Source: Pseudomonas sp. GOM7
GTDB lineage: Bacteria > Pseudomonadota > Gammaproteobacteria > Pseudomonadales > Pseudomonadaceae
Length of the DNA: 64,000 bases
Direction: 5' to 3'
NCBI RefSeq assembly: GCF_026723825.1
Contig: NZ_CP113519.1
Span: 3,100,001-3,164,000 of the forward strand
The translations under genes were made by a program, and so were the position numbers. Position 1 is the first letter of the stretch. Each line of letters starts with the position of its first letter. Shown piece by piece: positions 54,209 to 63,191 of this stretch. The notes beneath the pieces are model-generated. The model ran no database searches, was not told where the DNA came from, and saw only the letters and a program-made list of their open reading frames with translations.

Positions 54209-56653
54209 TCAGCCTGCCGTCAGCGGGCGCCAGCCCCGCGCATCGCGTAGCTGCAGAGGGGCGCCAGGCTGGTCATCCAGTTGCAGCAGATACAGCCAGG
54301 CGTTCTCCACCAGCTCACGCACCACCTGATGCTCGGCGATCACCTGATCGATCATCGCGCGCGGCGCAGCGATCACCACGCTCAGGCGTACTGGCCGATG
54401 CACCCAGCGCTGACCATCGTGCAGCGACTGCCGCGCCAGGCCGATGCGCAGGTCGCCGCCGTTGCCCTCGAACACGCCGATATGCCCGCCCACCACGTTG
54501 TGCAGCACCTTGTTGCCGCTGCCGAAGCGCAGGTTGTCGGTGGTCGAGGTCAGGTACTGCAGGTTGATCCAGTGCGTCACCAGCATGGGCGCGGTCATGA
54601 TCTGCTCCAGCACCTTGCCGCCCTCGTCCGCACGCCAGTCGTAGTCATGCAGGAAGGCTCGGCCCTGCAGGTCGAGGCCGCGACTGCGCGCACGCGGCGC
54701 GACGATGAACGCGGCATTGCCGGCCAGGCCCCACTCCGGACGGGTCTGCGCCCAGTCATTGGCGCGTCGGCGCAGCGCCGTCAGCAGGCGTGCGGGGCGT
54801 TGGCCCAGGTGTTCGAGGCCAAGCTGGCTGGCGCGGCTCTGGCGTACCTTGACCGCAGCGGCATCCAGGGCTTCGCGCAGACGCTGCCAGTGCGCCGTGA
54901 AGGCTGACGGCAAGCGTTCGCTGGCGAACACCTGCACCTCGTCGGTGGTGGTGTTGTGCAAACCGGCCAGCACATGGCAGTCAGCCGGCAGCTCGATGCC
55001 CTGCGCGGCCAGCCCTTGGCGCACCTGCGGGTCATTGAGCAATTCGGCCAGCACGCGCGCATTGACCTCGCCGCTCTGGCCGCAGCAGGCGCCGCAATCC
55101 AGCCCGGCCGCCTGGGGGTTGTTGGCACTCTGGCTGCCATGGCCGAGCAACAGGATCAGCGGCGGAAAATCCCGCGTCAGGCTCATCGCCCGCAGAATGC
55201 GCGCCGCCAGTTGTACCCGCTGCTCATCGGCCAGGGGCGCCAGTACCGGTTGCAAGCGCTGCCATTCACTGGCCTTCAAGGCCACGCGCTCGGCCGGGGT
55301 ATGGCCCCGCAGCAGCCCACCGGTGTGACCAAGCAGCGCGGCGGCATGCCCCAGGCCGATGGACTCGACCAGGGTGAAGGCCGAGGCCGGCAAACGCCCG
55401 AACAGGCGCCAGCCACCCTGGCGGCCCAAACGCGCCTGGCGCCGTCCAGCCAGCTTGGCGTCGCAGTCGGCATCGCCGCAACTGTCGCTGACCGCCAGTT
55501 GCGGCGCCAGCAAGCCCGGCAATTGCGGGCGCGTGGCCGCCGTGCCCAGCGGGGTATAGGCGATGGGCAGGCCGAAGAAGCCGGCGAAACCGCCGGTCTG
55601 CACCTGCGGGCAAACCGCTTCCAGGGCTCGCCGCAGCGGCTCGGAGCGCACGTCGATGCAGAAGTAGACCCTGGCCAGCGGAGCCTCTGCCGCGGGTACA
55701 TGGGTGCTCAAGAGCTGCTGCAGGTGCTCCTGCCAGGCCAACTCCTCGGCACGCTGCCAGAGCTGCAGTGCCTGCCAGGTGGCTGATGGCCGGCGACCAC
55801 GCGCCAGTTGCCAGGCCTGACGCCAGGCGCTCCAGCGGCTGCCGGCGCCGCGCTGGTGGTCGTCCACCAGCCATTCCCAGGACGCGCGTATGGCCAGCAG
55901 GTCGAGCAGCGTGGCATCGTCGCCACCGGACAGGCGCGCCTGCCAGCGCCGGTAGGCGCACCAGGAAGCCCAGCCCAGGCTGCGCAGCAGCAGGCAGTCG
56001 AACCATTCATCCAGCTCGTCGACACCGAGCCCGAGGTGCTGCACCACGCTTTCCAGTGCCGCCTGTGGCTGTGGTGGCAGCTTGGCGATGCGCGCGCCCA
56101 GCTCAGGGCAGGCACTGAGCACGCTGAGGCCGCGGTCATCCTGCATGGCCTGGCGCCAGGCCTGGTACAGACCGTCCTGGCGATGCGGATGCCAGTCGGC
56201 CTGCGCCTCGTCGAACCAGGCGGCGCAGCACTGGCCGATCTGTTGGGTGATCAGCGTCGGCCAGCCCGGCAAGGCGATCTCGGCGTCGGTCATGTCCTCC
56301 AGCAGCGGCAGGCTGCGAGCTTCCTCGTGGACTGCGTGCAAGGCCTGCAACAGATCCGCGACCGTCAGGCCCTGGGGGTTGTCGGCCAGCACCTGCTGCA
56401 GATGACGTTCGCCGATCTGCCCATTGGCCCAGGCCTGGCTATAGTCCTCGGGCTTCAGGGTCAGGCGACTGCCTACACGGCGCCAGAGCTGCTCGGCCAC
56501 CTCGCCCCAGTGCTGCTGGCGCCGCTCCCACAGGGGGCTGACGGCGATCATGCGATCCAGCGGCCAGGTCGGGGCGATACGCTCGCAGGCCCGGTTGGCA
56601 GCGGCATGCAGGGTGTCGCGGTCGATCACGGCGAAATATTCGATGGCGGTCAT
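54209..56653 (-). CDS. dabA: Inorganic carbon pump subunit DabA (DUF2309)
   Basis: 814 aa from ATG 56653 (MTAIEYFAVIDRDT); longer in-frame sequence upstream lies in dabB. Beta-carbonic-anhydrase-like metal motifs: CIDVRSE with Cys332, Asp334 and Arg336, then LLLGHGSQSANNPQAAGLDCGACCG with His505 and Cys520 as the remaining zinc ligands. Peripheral membrane protein that hydrates CO2 vectorially with DabB. The ATG overlaps the dabB stop by ATGA, so the two are coupled. A carbon-concentrating role is known for autotrophs and for some heterotrophic pathogens. Confidence 0.93.
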   Translation of the reverse strand: MTAIEYFAVIDRDTLHAAANRACERIAPTWPLDRMIAVSPLWERRQQHWGEVAEQLWRRVGSRLTLKPEDYSQAWANGQIGERHLQQVLADNPQGLTVADLLQALHAVHEEARSLPLLEDMTDAEIALPGWPTLITQQIGQCCAAWFDEAQADWHPHRQDGLYQAWRQAMQDDRGLSVLSACPELGARIAKLPPQPQAALESVVQHLGLGVDELDEWFDCLLLRSLGWASWCAYRRWQARLSGGDDATLLDLLAIRASWEWLVDDHQRGAGSRWSAWRQAWQLARGRRPSATWQALQLWQRAEELAWQEHLQQLLSTHVPAAEAPLARVYFCIDVRSEPLRRALEAVCPQVQTGGFAGFFGLPIAYTPLGTAATRPQLPGLLAPQLAVSDSCGDADCDAKLAGRRQARLGRQGGWRLFGRLPASAFTLVESIGLGHAAALLGHTGGLLRGHTPAERVALKASEWQRLQPVLAPLADEQRVQLAARILRAMSLTRDFPPLILLLGHGSQSANNPQAAGLDCGACCGQSGEVNARVLAELLNDPQVRQGLAAQGIELPADCHVLAGLHNTTTDEVQVFASERLPSAFTAHWQRLREALDAAAVKVRQSRASQLGLEHLGQRPARLLTALRRRANDWAQTRPEWGLAGNAAFIVAPRARSRGLDLQGRAFLHDYDWRADEGGKVLEQIMTAPMLVTHWINLQYLTSTTDNLRFGSGNKVLHNVVGGHIGVFEGNGGDLRIGLARQSLHDGQRWVHRPVRLSVVIAAPRAMIDQVIAEHQVVRELVENAWLYLLQLDDQPGAPLQLRDARGWRPLTAG

Positions 56654-58194
56654 GGGCGCTCTCCGTTGACGGATACGGTGGCTTGCGGCGGGCGTACCGG
56701 CCACAGGCGAAAGGTCAGGCGGGTGAAATGTTCATCGAGGAAGAAGCCGGCGAATGCGGCCGGATACAGGCGCCGCGCCAGCGCCCCTTGCGGCCTCGCG
56801 ACTATCCAGGCCTGCAGCAGGTAGAGGGCGAGGAACAAGCCCAGGGCCAACAGGCTCAGGGCCAGCGGCGCACCTGGCAGTTGCGGGCCTAGGTCAAGAA
56901 TCCAGCTCGCCGCCAGGTGCCAGAGCAGGTACAGGCCCATCAGTGCCACCAGCATCGACCCGGCATGCAGCGCATGGCCACGGCGCAGGCACCAGGGGGC
57001 CAGGCCCACGGCGAGAATGATCAGCGCCTCCAGCGGCAGCGGGTGCGCCGGCACGAAATGCCGCCATGCCTGATCGAGCCCGATCACGGCCAGCGCTGCC
57101 AGCACCAGCGCCAGCAGCAAGGCAGCCAGGCCCGGCGCCGGGCGAGACGGCTGCAGCGCCTGCTGACGCACCTGCAGCACCGTCTCGCCGGAGGCCAGGA
57201 AGGCATGCGCCTTGTACAGCGAGTGTGCCAGCAGGTGTACCAACGCCAGTTCGTAGAGGCCCAAACCGCATTCCAGCAGCATGAAGCCCATCTGCGCGCA
57301 GGTCGACCAGGCCAGACGCACCTTGATGCTGATGCGGGTCATCATCACCAGCGCCGCGAGCACGGCGGTCAGGCCGCCGATCAGTACCAGCAGCGTCTGT
57401 GCCAGCGGCACGGCCGAAAGCAAGGGAGCGAAACGCAGCAGGACGAAGCCACCCAGGTTGACCACCCCGGCATGCAACAAGGCGGATACCGGCGTCGGCG
57501 CCTCCATCACCTGGATCAGCCAGCCATGCACCGGCAACTGCGCGGACTTGAGGATCACCGCCAGCACCAGCAGCACGGTCGCCAGTTGCACATCCCAATC
57601 CAGAGTGCCGTCCGGCTGCAGGTGCGCCGTCACCTGTTCGAGAATCGCCGCCATTTCACTGCTGCCCGCTGCCCGTACCAGCAGCACGCTGGCCAGCAGC
57701 AGGCAGACATCGGCCAGGCGGCTGGCGAGGAATTTCTTGTGCGCCGCCACCTGCGCCTGAGGCCGCTCGGGGTAGAAGGTCAGCAGTTGATGCAGGCACA
57801 GGCTGGAGACGATCCAGGCCGCCACCAGCAGGTACAGATCGCGGCTGGTCACCACCATGGCCACGGCTGCCAGGGTGCCCAGCAGCGCCAGCAGATAGCG
57901 ACGCTGACCGGGTTCACCTTGCAGGTAGCGAGCGGAGAACTCGATGATCACCCAGGCCAGCAGGCTGATCAGCGTGGCCATGGCCAGCCCCAGGCGGTCG
58001 GCGGGCTGGTCATCGAGTCCAGCCTGTAACAGCGCGGCCAGTACCAGTGCGAAGCCTGCCGCACCGGCCAGACGCCCCGGCAGCCACAGACGGCTGCCCT
58101 GCCGTTGCGGCCACAGTGCCACGGGCAGCAGCGCCAGGGCGTACAACCAGGGCAGCCAGGTGGCCAGTTCAGAATAAAGCGGGAGCATGAGCAA
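56650..58194 (-). CDS. dabB: Inorganic carbon pump membrane subunit DabB (NuoL-like)
   Basis: 514 aa, about fourteen hydrophobic segments. Antiporter-like proton-conducting core of complex I/Mrp: LKSAQLPVHGWLIQVMEAPTPVSALLHAGVVNLGG (the conserved Lys and HAG motif), TRISIKVRLAWSTCAQMGFM and LVHLLAHSLYKAHAFLASG. Paired with DabA, it is the membrane part that couples CO2 hydration to ion flow. First gene of the dabBA operon; divergent from a LysR regulator. Inner membrane. Confidence 0.93.
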   Translation of the reverse strand: MLMLPLYSELATWLPWLYALALLPVALWPQRQGSRLWLPGRLAGAAGFALVLAALLQAGLDDQPADRLGLAMATLISLLAWVIIEFSARYLQGEPGQRRYLLALLGTLAAVAMVVTSRDLYLLVAAWIVSSLCLHQLLTFYPERPQAQVAAHKKFLASRLADVCLLLASVLLVRAAGSSEMAAILEQVTAHLQPDGTLDWDVQLATVLLVLAVILKSAQLPVHGWLIQVMEAPTPVSALLHAGVVNLGGFVLLRFAPLLSAVPLAQTLLVLIGGLTAVLAALVMMTRISIKVRLAWSTCAQMGFMLLECGLGLYELALVHLLAHSLYKAHAFLASGETVLQVRQQALQPSRPAPGLAALLLALVLAALAVIGLDQAWRHFVPAHPLPLEALIILAVGLAPWCLRRGHALHAGSMLVALMGLYLLWHLAASWILDLGPQLPGAPLALSLLALGLFLALYLLQAWIVARPQGALARRLYPAAFAGFFLDEHFTRLTFRLWPVRPPQATVSVNGERP

Positions 58195-58290
58195 TCTCCG
58201 AAGCGAGAAGATGGCTCTAGTCTCCGTTAGCGCTTTATTTATTTAAAATAGATTGATAAGAATTGAACATTCTTTTTTAGAGAACAAAAG
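58195..58290. promoter_or_regulatory. Divergent dabBA/LysR promoter region
   Basis: A 96-base AT-rich gap (tttatttatttaaaatag) between divergent starts. It contains TTGATAAGAATTGAA-type direct repeats but no clear T-N11-A palindrome that I could fix. LysR regulators normally bind such shared regions and control the divergent operon. Confidence 0.5.
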
Positions 58291-59151
58291 ATGCGCCGCC
58301 TGAATTTCCATCACCTGCATTATTTCTGGGCCGTGGCCAAGGAAGGTAACCTGACCCGCGCCGCTCAATCCCTGCACGTCGCCCAGTCGGCGCTGTCGAC
58401 GCAGATCCGCGCGCTCGAGGAGCAGCTCGGTCACGCCCTGTTCATCCGCTCCGGGCGCAACCTGCTGCTGACCGAAGCCGGGCAACTGGTGCTGGATTAT
58501 GCCGACAGCATCTTCGCCCTCGGCAGCGAGCTGCAGATGACCCTGCAGGGCGCGCTGCAGGCCAACCAGCGGCTGCGCATCGGCGCCGTGGCCACGCTGT
58601 CGCGTAACTTTCAGGAGAACCTGCTGCGCCCCTTCCTCGGCCGCCGCGAACTGCGCGTCACCCTGGAATCCGGCAGCCTCGGGGAGTTGCTGGAGCGTCT
58701 GGCCCTGCACAAGCTGGACGTGGTGCTGAGCAACCAGGCGGTGAGCAGCGACGCCCAGCGCTCCTGGCGCTGCCGCTTACTGGATAGACAGAGCGTGTGC
58801 CTGGTCGGCCCGCCACGCAGCGCCAGCTTCGACCTGTACCGCGACCTGCAACAGGCGCGCCTGATCGTGCCGGGACGCAGCAGCGACATTCGCAGCCAGT
58901 TCGAGCTGTTCTGCGACAGCCATGGCCTGCGCCCGGACATCTGCGCCGAAGTGGACGACATGGCCATGCTGCGTCTGCTGGCCCGCGACTCCGGCGACAT
59001 GGCGCTGTTACCGGCGGTGGTGGTGCAGGACGAGCTGCAGGCCGGGGTGCTGCAGCTCTATGCCGAGATTCCGGAGATCGCCGAGCAGTTCTTCGCCGTG
59101 ACCCTGCAGCGGCATTTCAACCTGAGCATTCTCGACGAACTGCTGGGCTGA
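58291..59151 (+). CDS. LysR-family regulator, divergent from dabBA
   Basis: 286 aa. Winged helix-turn-helix at residues 1-65 (MRRLNFHHLHYFWAVAKEGNLTRAAQSLHVAQSALSTQIRALEEQLG), then an effector domain with LRIGAVATLSRNFQENLLRPFLGR and DMAMLRLLARDSGDMALLPAVVV. The HLHYFWAVAKEGNLTRAA start is that of the NhaR-like LysR subgroup. The divergent pairing with dabBA suggests that it controls the carbon pump in response to CO2 or pH, which is inference. Convergent with the hydroxyacid dehydrogenase gene. Confidence 0.88.
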   Translation: MRRLNFHHLHYFWAVAKEGNLTRAAQSLHVAQSALSTQIRALEEQLGHALFIRSGRNLLLTEAGQLVLDYADSIFALGSELQMTLQGALQANQRLRIGAVATLSRNFQENLLRPFLGRRELRVTLESGSLGELLERLALHKLDVVLSNQAVSSDAQRSWRCRLLDRQSVCLVGPPRSASFDLYRDLQQARLIVPGRSSDIRSQFELFCDSHGLRPDICAEVDDMAMLRLLARDSGDMALLPAVVVQDELQAGVLQLYAEIPEIAEQFFAVTLQRHFNLSILDELLG

Positions 59152-59185
59152 ACGCTGCAACTCGCCGAGCGAAGCAGTTGCCCCA

Positions 59186-60127
59186 CTACTGTTTCGTGAG
59201 CGCCTGATAGAACGCCCGCACATTGGCGAAGGCCTCGCCGAAATAGGCCTCGTAGCTGTGCCTCTCGACATAGCCCAGATGCGGCGTGCAGAGCACGCGC
59301 GGGTGAGTGAGCAGCGGATGGTCGGCCTGCAGGATCGGCTCCTGCTCGAATACGTCCAGCGCCGCCTGGCCGGGCCGACCACGTTCCAACGCTTCGAGCA
59401 GCGCCCCCGGTGCGATCAGCTCGGCGCGGCTGCTGTTGACCAGCAATGCATCAGGCTTCATCCGCGCCAGGTCGGCAGCGCTCACGCAATACCGCGTGGC
59501 CTCGACCAGACGCAGGTGCAGGCTGACGATATCGGCCTGCGCGAAGAAGGCCTCACGCGTCGGCGCGGCCTCATGACCATCGGCCACTGCCGCCTGGCGC
59601 GACGCCTCGCTGCCCCACACCAGCACCGGCATGTCGAAGGCCCGCGCATAGCGCGCCAGGCGCTGGCCGATCCTGCCGTAGCCCCAGATGCCCAGCGTCT
59701 GGCCGTACAGGCGTTGGCCCAGGTTGACCTGCCACTGCCCGGCGTACAGACCGTTCATGGCCTCACGCAACCCGCGCCGGGCATTGAGGATCAGCGCCCA
59801 AGTCAGCTCGGCGGCGGCAATCGGCGAGCCGGTGCCTTCGGCAACCGTCACACCACGCTCGCGACAGGCTTCCAGATCGAGATGCGGCCCTGCCCGCCCG
59901 GTCTGGCTGATCAGCTTGAGCCTGGGCAGGCGCTGCAACAGCGCGGCATCGAGGCGCGTGCGCTCACGGGTCAGCACCAGCGCGTCGGCCTCGGCGAAGC
60001 GCTCGGCCAGCACGTCCACGTCACTGACGGCATCGTGATACACGCGGACATCGAAGCCCTCCAGCAGGCTGAAACACTCGAGCCCCTGCACGACGCGCTG
60101 ATAGTCATCGGGTATCACGATACGCAT
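59186..60127 (-). CDS. D-2-hydroxyacid dehydrogenase (NAD-dependent)
   Basis: 313 aa of the SerA/formate-dehydrogenase-like family. Rossmann motif LGIWGYGRIGQRLARYARAF (GxGxxG), the catalytic Arg in LLVNSSRAELIAPGAL, acid in ALDVFEQEPI and His in VLCTPHLGYVERHSYEAYF. It reduces a 2-keto acid or oxidises a D-2-hydroxyacid. It lies 20 bases downstream of tctA on the same strand and so probably belongs to the tricarboxylate/dicarboxylate uptake operon, perhaps acting on the imported acid. Specificity cannot be read. Confidence 0.88.
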   Translation of the reverse strand: MRIVIPDDYQRVVQGLECFSLLEGFDVRVYHDAVSDVDVLAERFAEADALVLTRERTRLDAALLQRLPRLKLISQTGRAGPHLDLEACRERGVTVAEGTGSPIAAAELTWALILNARRGLREAMNGLYAGQWQVNLGQRLYGQTLGIWGYGRIGQRLARYARAFDMPVLVWGSEASRQAAVADGHEAAPTREAFFAQADIVSLHLRLVEATRYCVSAADLARMKPDALLVNSSRAELIAPGALLEALERGRPGQAALDVFEQEPILQADHPLLTHPRVLCTPHLGYVERHSYEAYFGEAFANVRAFYQALTKQ

Positions 60128-60147
60128 GCGACTTTCCTCTAGCGGTA

Positions 60148-61665
60148 TCAGGCGGCGCTGGCGACGCCGGCCTTCTGCTCACGACGCGCACGCCAGGCAC
60201 GCCAGAACGGCAGCACCACCATCACTGCCACCAGCGCCCAGACCACCCAGGTGATCGGGCTGGCGAAGAGGATACCGACATCACCGCTGGACAGCGACAG
60301 CGCCCGGCGCAGGTTCTGCTCCATCATCCCGCCCAGGATGAACCCCAGCAGAATCGCCGACAGGGGGAAATCCAGCTTGCGTAACACGTAGCCGAACAGA
60401 CCGATGGCGATCATCAGATAGAGGTCGAAGGTGGTCGCGTGTACCGCGTACACGCCGATGGCAGTGATGATCGCCACCGCCGGCACCAGCGCCCAGTAAG
60501 GCACGGCGAGCACCTTGGTGAAGATCTTGATCATCGGCACGTTCATCACGATCAGCATGATGTTGGCGACGAACAGCGAGGCGATCAGGCCCCAGACGAT
60601 GTCCGGCTGGTGCTGGAACAGCAACGGCCCCGGGGTGATGTTGTACAGCGTCAGGGCACCAAGCATCACCGCGGTGGTGCCCGAGCCCGGCACACCGAGG
60701 GTCAGCATCGGCACCATGGAACCGCAGGCGGCAGCGCTGTTGGCCGTTTCCGGTGCGGCCAGGCCGCGCAGGTCGCCATTGCCGAACCTGTTGTCCTTGA
60801 CCGCCATGCGCTTCTCGCTCATGTACGACACCGCACTGGCCAGTGTTGCGCCGGCACCCGGCAACACGCCGAGGACGAAGCCGACCACACCACTGCGCAG
60901 GTTGGTAGCCAGCACGTAACCACCTTCTTTCAGGGTGAACAACATGCGGCCGCTGGCCTTGATCGCCTTCTGCCCGTGGTGGGTACGCTCGAGCAGCACC
61001 AGCAACTCACTGACCGAGAACAGCCCCAGCACCAGCACCACGAACTGAATCCCGTCGGCCAGCCCCAGGCTGCCGAAGGTGAAGCGATAGACGCCGCTGT
61101 TGGCGTCGATGCCCACGCATGACAACAGCAGGCCGATCAGCGCAGCCACGCCGGTCTTCAACGGTTTGCTGCCGGCCATCCCAGCCAGGCAGGTAATGGC
61201 AAAGACCATCAGCACGAAGTATTCGGCCGGGCCGAAGGCCACCGCCCATTTCGCCAGCAGGGGCGCGAACAGCACCACACCGACGGTGGCGATCAGACCA
61301 CCGATGAACGAACTCCAGGCCGACAGCGACAGGGCCACGCCAGCCTGCCCCTGACGGGCTAGGGGGTAACCGTCCAGGGTGGTCATCACGGCGGACGCCT
61401 CACCCGGAATGTTGAGCAGGATCGAGGAGATACGGCCGCCGTACTCGCAGCCCAGATAGACCGCTGCGAGCAGGATCAACGCCGTTTCCGGCGGCAGGCC
61501 GAGGGCGAAGGCCACGGGAATCAGCAGCGCCACGCCGTTGATCGGGCCAAGCCCCGGCAGCAGGCCGACCACCGTCCCGATCAGGGTTCCGCACAAGGCG
61601 GTGAGCAGATTGTAAGGACTCAACGCCACGCCAAAGCCATGGCTGAGATAACCGAGCGTTTCCAT
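60148..61665 (-). CDS. tctA: Tripartite tricarboxylate transporter, large membrane subunit
   Basis: 505 aa, about twelve TM segments. TctA signatures: LIGTVVGLLPGLGPINGVALLIPVAF, YLGCEYGGRISSILLNIPGEASAVMTTLDGYPLARQGQAG, VLGVLPGAGATLASAVSYMSEKRMA and LTLGVPGSGTTAVMLGALTLYNITPGP. Inner-membrane partner of TctB and TctC for citrate-like acids. Three bases separate it from tctB. Confidence 0.94.
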   Translation of the reverse strand: METLGYLSHGFGVALSPYNLLTALCGTLIGTVVGLLPGLGPINGVALLIPVAFALGLPPETALILLAAVYLGCEYGGRISSILLNIPGEASAVMTTLDGYPLARQGQAGVALSLSAWSSFIGGLIATVGVVLFAPLLAKWAVAFGPAEYFVLMVFAITCLAGMAGSKPLKTGVAALIGLLLSCVGIDANSGVYRFTFGSLGLADGIQFVVLVLGLFSVSELLVLLERTHHGQKAIKASGRMLFTLKEGGYVLATNLRSGVVGFVLGVLPGAGATLASAVSYMSEKRMAVKDNRFGNGDLRGLAAPETANSAAACGSMVPMLTLGVPGSGTTAVMLGALTLYNITPGPLLFQHQPDIVWGLIASLFVANIMLIVMNVPMIKIFTKVLAVPYWALVPAVAIITAIGVYAVHATTFDLYLMIAIGLFGYVLRKLDFPLSAILLGFILGGMMEQNLRRALSLSSGDVGILFASPITWVVWALVAVMVVLPFWRAWRARREQKAGVASAA

Positions 61666-61668
61666 GGG

Positions 61669-62121
61669 TCAGCTCTCCAGATTCGCGAGAATGCCGAGCG
61701 GTAGCGGTACCGCGAGGGCTTTGTCGAACAGCAGGTACAGGCCGATGGCGAGTACCACGCCACTGATCAGGCTGTGCGGCCAGCGCCCGCCATACAGGCG
61801 CGCCATGCCCATGCCGAACAGCAGGCTGGCGAGAATGAAGCCGAGGATCTCGAACAGCATGGCGTAACCGAGCATCAGGCCGAGGAAGGTCAGTGACTTG
61901 ACCAGCACCGCCCGATTGAGCGGCGGCTCCTCGCCTTCGGCAGGCGCAGGCGGCTTGAGCAGCAGTTGCACGCAGCCGAGGGCGATCAGCAACAGCAGCA
62001 GCAATGGGAAGGCTTTCGGCCCGACCGGTTCATAGGAAAAAGGCGCGCTGTAGCCCCAGGCCAGAACGGCCAGCACACAGCAAAGCAGCAAGGTGACCCC
62101 TGCAAAGATACGATCATGCAT
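61669..62121 (-). CDS. tctB: Tripartite tricarboxylate transporter, small membrane subunit
   Basis: 150 aa with four hydrophobic segments in the TctB layout (ITLLLCCVLAVLAWGYSAPF, FPLLLLLLIALGCVQLLL, FLGLMLGYAMLFEILGFILASLLFGMGMARLYG, GVVLAIGLYLLF). Fits between tctC and tctA with the usual size and spacing. Inner membrane. The 48-base gap to tctC contains a hairpin. Confidence 0.9.
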   Translation of the reverse strand: MHDRIFAGVTLLLCCVLAVLAWGYSAPFSYEPVGPKAFPLLLLLLIALGCVQLLLKPPAPAEGEEPPLNRAVLVKSLTFLGLMLGYAMLFEILGFILASLLFGMGMARLYGGRWPHSLISGVVLAIGLYLLFDKALAVPLPLGILANLES

Positions 62122-62138
62122 GGTGTTGCTCCGCAGCG

Positions 62139-62162
62139 ATGCGCCGCCCGCAGACGGCGCAT
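62139..62162 (-). terminator. Hairpin between tctC and tctB
   Basis: ATGCGCCG-N8-CGGCGCAT, a perfect eight-pair stem with no U-tract. It probably acts as an mRNA-stabilising or attenuating structure that lets tctC be expressed more than tctBA. Confidence 0.5.
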
Positions 62163-62169
62163 GGGACTA

Positions 62170-63150
62170 TCACTCAACCAGGCCGAATTCTTCGCCCAGC
62201 TTGCGGTATTCCTGTACCTGTGCCTTGACCAGCTTCTCCAGCGCCGGGCCGGTCACGTAGTCGGGCAACACGTCACGATCGACCAGATAGTTCTGGAAGT
62301 CCTTGGAAGCGTTCAGCTTGTCGAACTGCGCGTGCCACCAGGCGACGTCTTCTTCCTTCACGTCCGGGCCGAGGAAGTAGCCACGAATCAGCGGCCATTG
62401 AATGTCGTAACCCTGCTCGCGAGCAGTGGGGATGGAGGCTAGATCGCCGTCCAGGCGCTTCTCGCTGAACACCGCCAGGGTACGAATCTTGTTGCCCTTC
62501 TGCGCACGGATCTCGCTGGCGCTGCCGGTGACCAGATCGACGTGCCCACCCATCAGCGCCATATAGTGCTCGGCTCCGCCCTCGAAGGCGGCGTAACGCA
62601 ACTCACGCGGATCAACGCCAGCGGCACGGGCCAGCAGCGCGATCTTCACCCAGCCCTGGCCGCCGATGCTGCCGCCACCGCCCACGATGATGCTCTTGGG
62701 ATCCTTCTTCAGCGCCTGCACCACGTCGTCGAGGTTCTTGTAGGGCGAGTCGTCGCGCACGGCCAGGGTGCCGTAGTCGTTGCCGATCACCGCCAGCCAC
62801 TTCACCGCGTTCTCATCGAATCGGCCGTATTTACCCAAGGCCAGGTTGAGCAGCGAGGCGCCCGAGAAGGCCACCAGAGTGCCCGGCTCGGCACGGCGGT
62901 TGGCGGCGATGGAGTTGTAGGCCACGGCGCCGATGCCACCGGGCATGTAGGTCACGCGCATGGGCGACTCGAGCAGGCCTTCATCCTTGAAACCGGCCTG
63001 GGCCAGCTTGCAGGTCAGGTCGAAACCACCGCCCGGTTTGCTCGGGGCAATGCATTCCGGACGCGACGGCTCGTTGGCCAATGCGGAGGTACAGGCCAGC
63101 AGAGCGGCCAGGGAAAGCGGCAGGATACGGCGAATGGAACGGGTGATCAT
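62170..63150 (-). CDS. tctC: Tricarboxylate-binding periplasmic protein (Bug family)
   Basis: 326 aa. Signal peptide MITRSIRRILPLSLAALLACTSALA, then the TctC/Bug pattern CIAPSKPGGGFDLTCKLAQ (N-terminal ligand loop), VTYMPGGIGAVAYNSI, GGGGSIGGQGWVKI and YAAFEGGAEHYMALMGGHVDLVTGSASE. Binds the citrate-like substrate in the periplasm for TctAB. It follows the porin gene on the same strand. Regulation is presumably by a TctDE-type system outside the window. Confidence 0.93.
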   Translation of the reverse strand: MITRSIRRILPLSLAALLACTSALANEPSRPECIAPSKPGGGFDLTCKLAQAGFKDEGLLESPMRVTYMPGGIGAVAYNSIAANRRAEPGTLVAFSGASLLNLALGKYGRFDENAVKWLAVIGNDYGTLAVRDDSPYKNLDDVVQALKKDPKSIIVGGGGSIGGQGWVKIALLARAAGVDPRELRYAAFEGGAEHYMALMGGHVDLVTGSASEIRAQKGNKIRTLAVFSEKRLDGDLASIPTAREQGYDIQWPLIRGYFLGPDVKEEDVAWWHAQFDKLNASKDFQNYLVDRDVLPDYVTGPALEKLVKAQVQEYRKLGEEFGLVE

Positions 63151-63191
63151 TGTGGGTTCCTCTTATTAGATTTGTCGGCAAGGGCGCTGGG

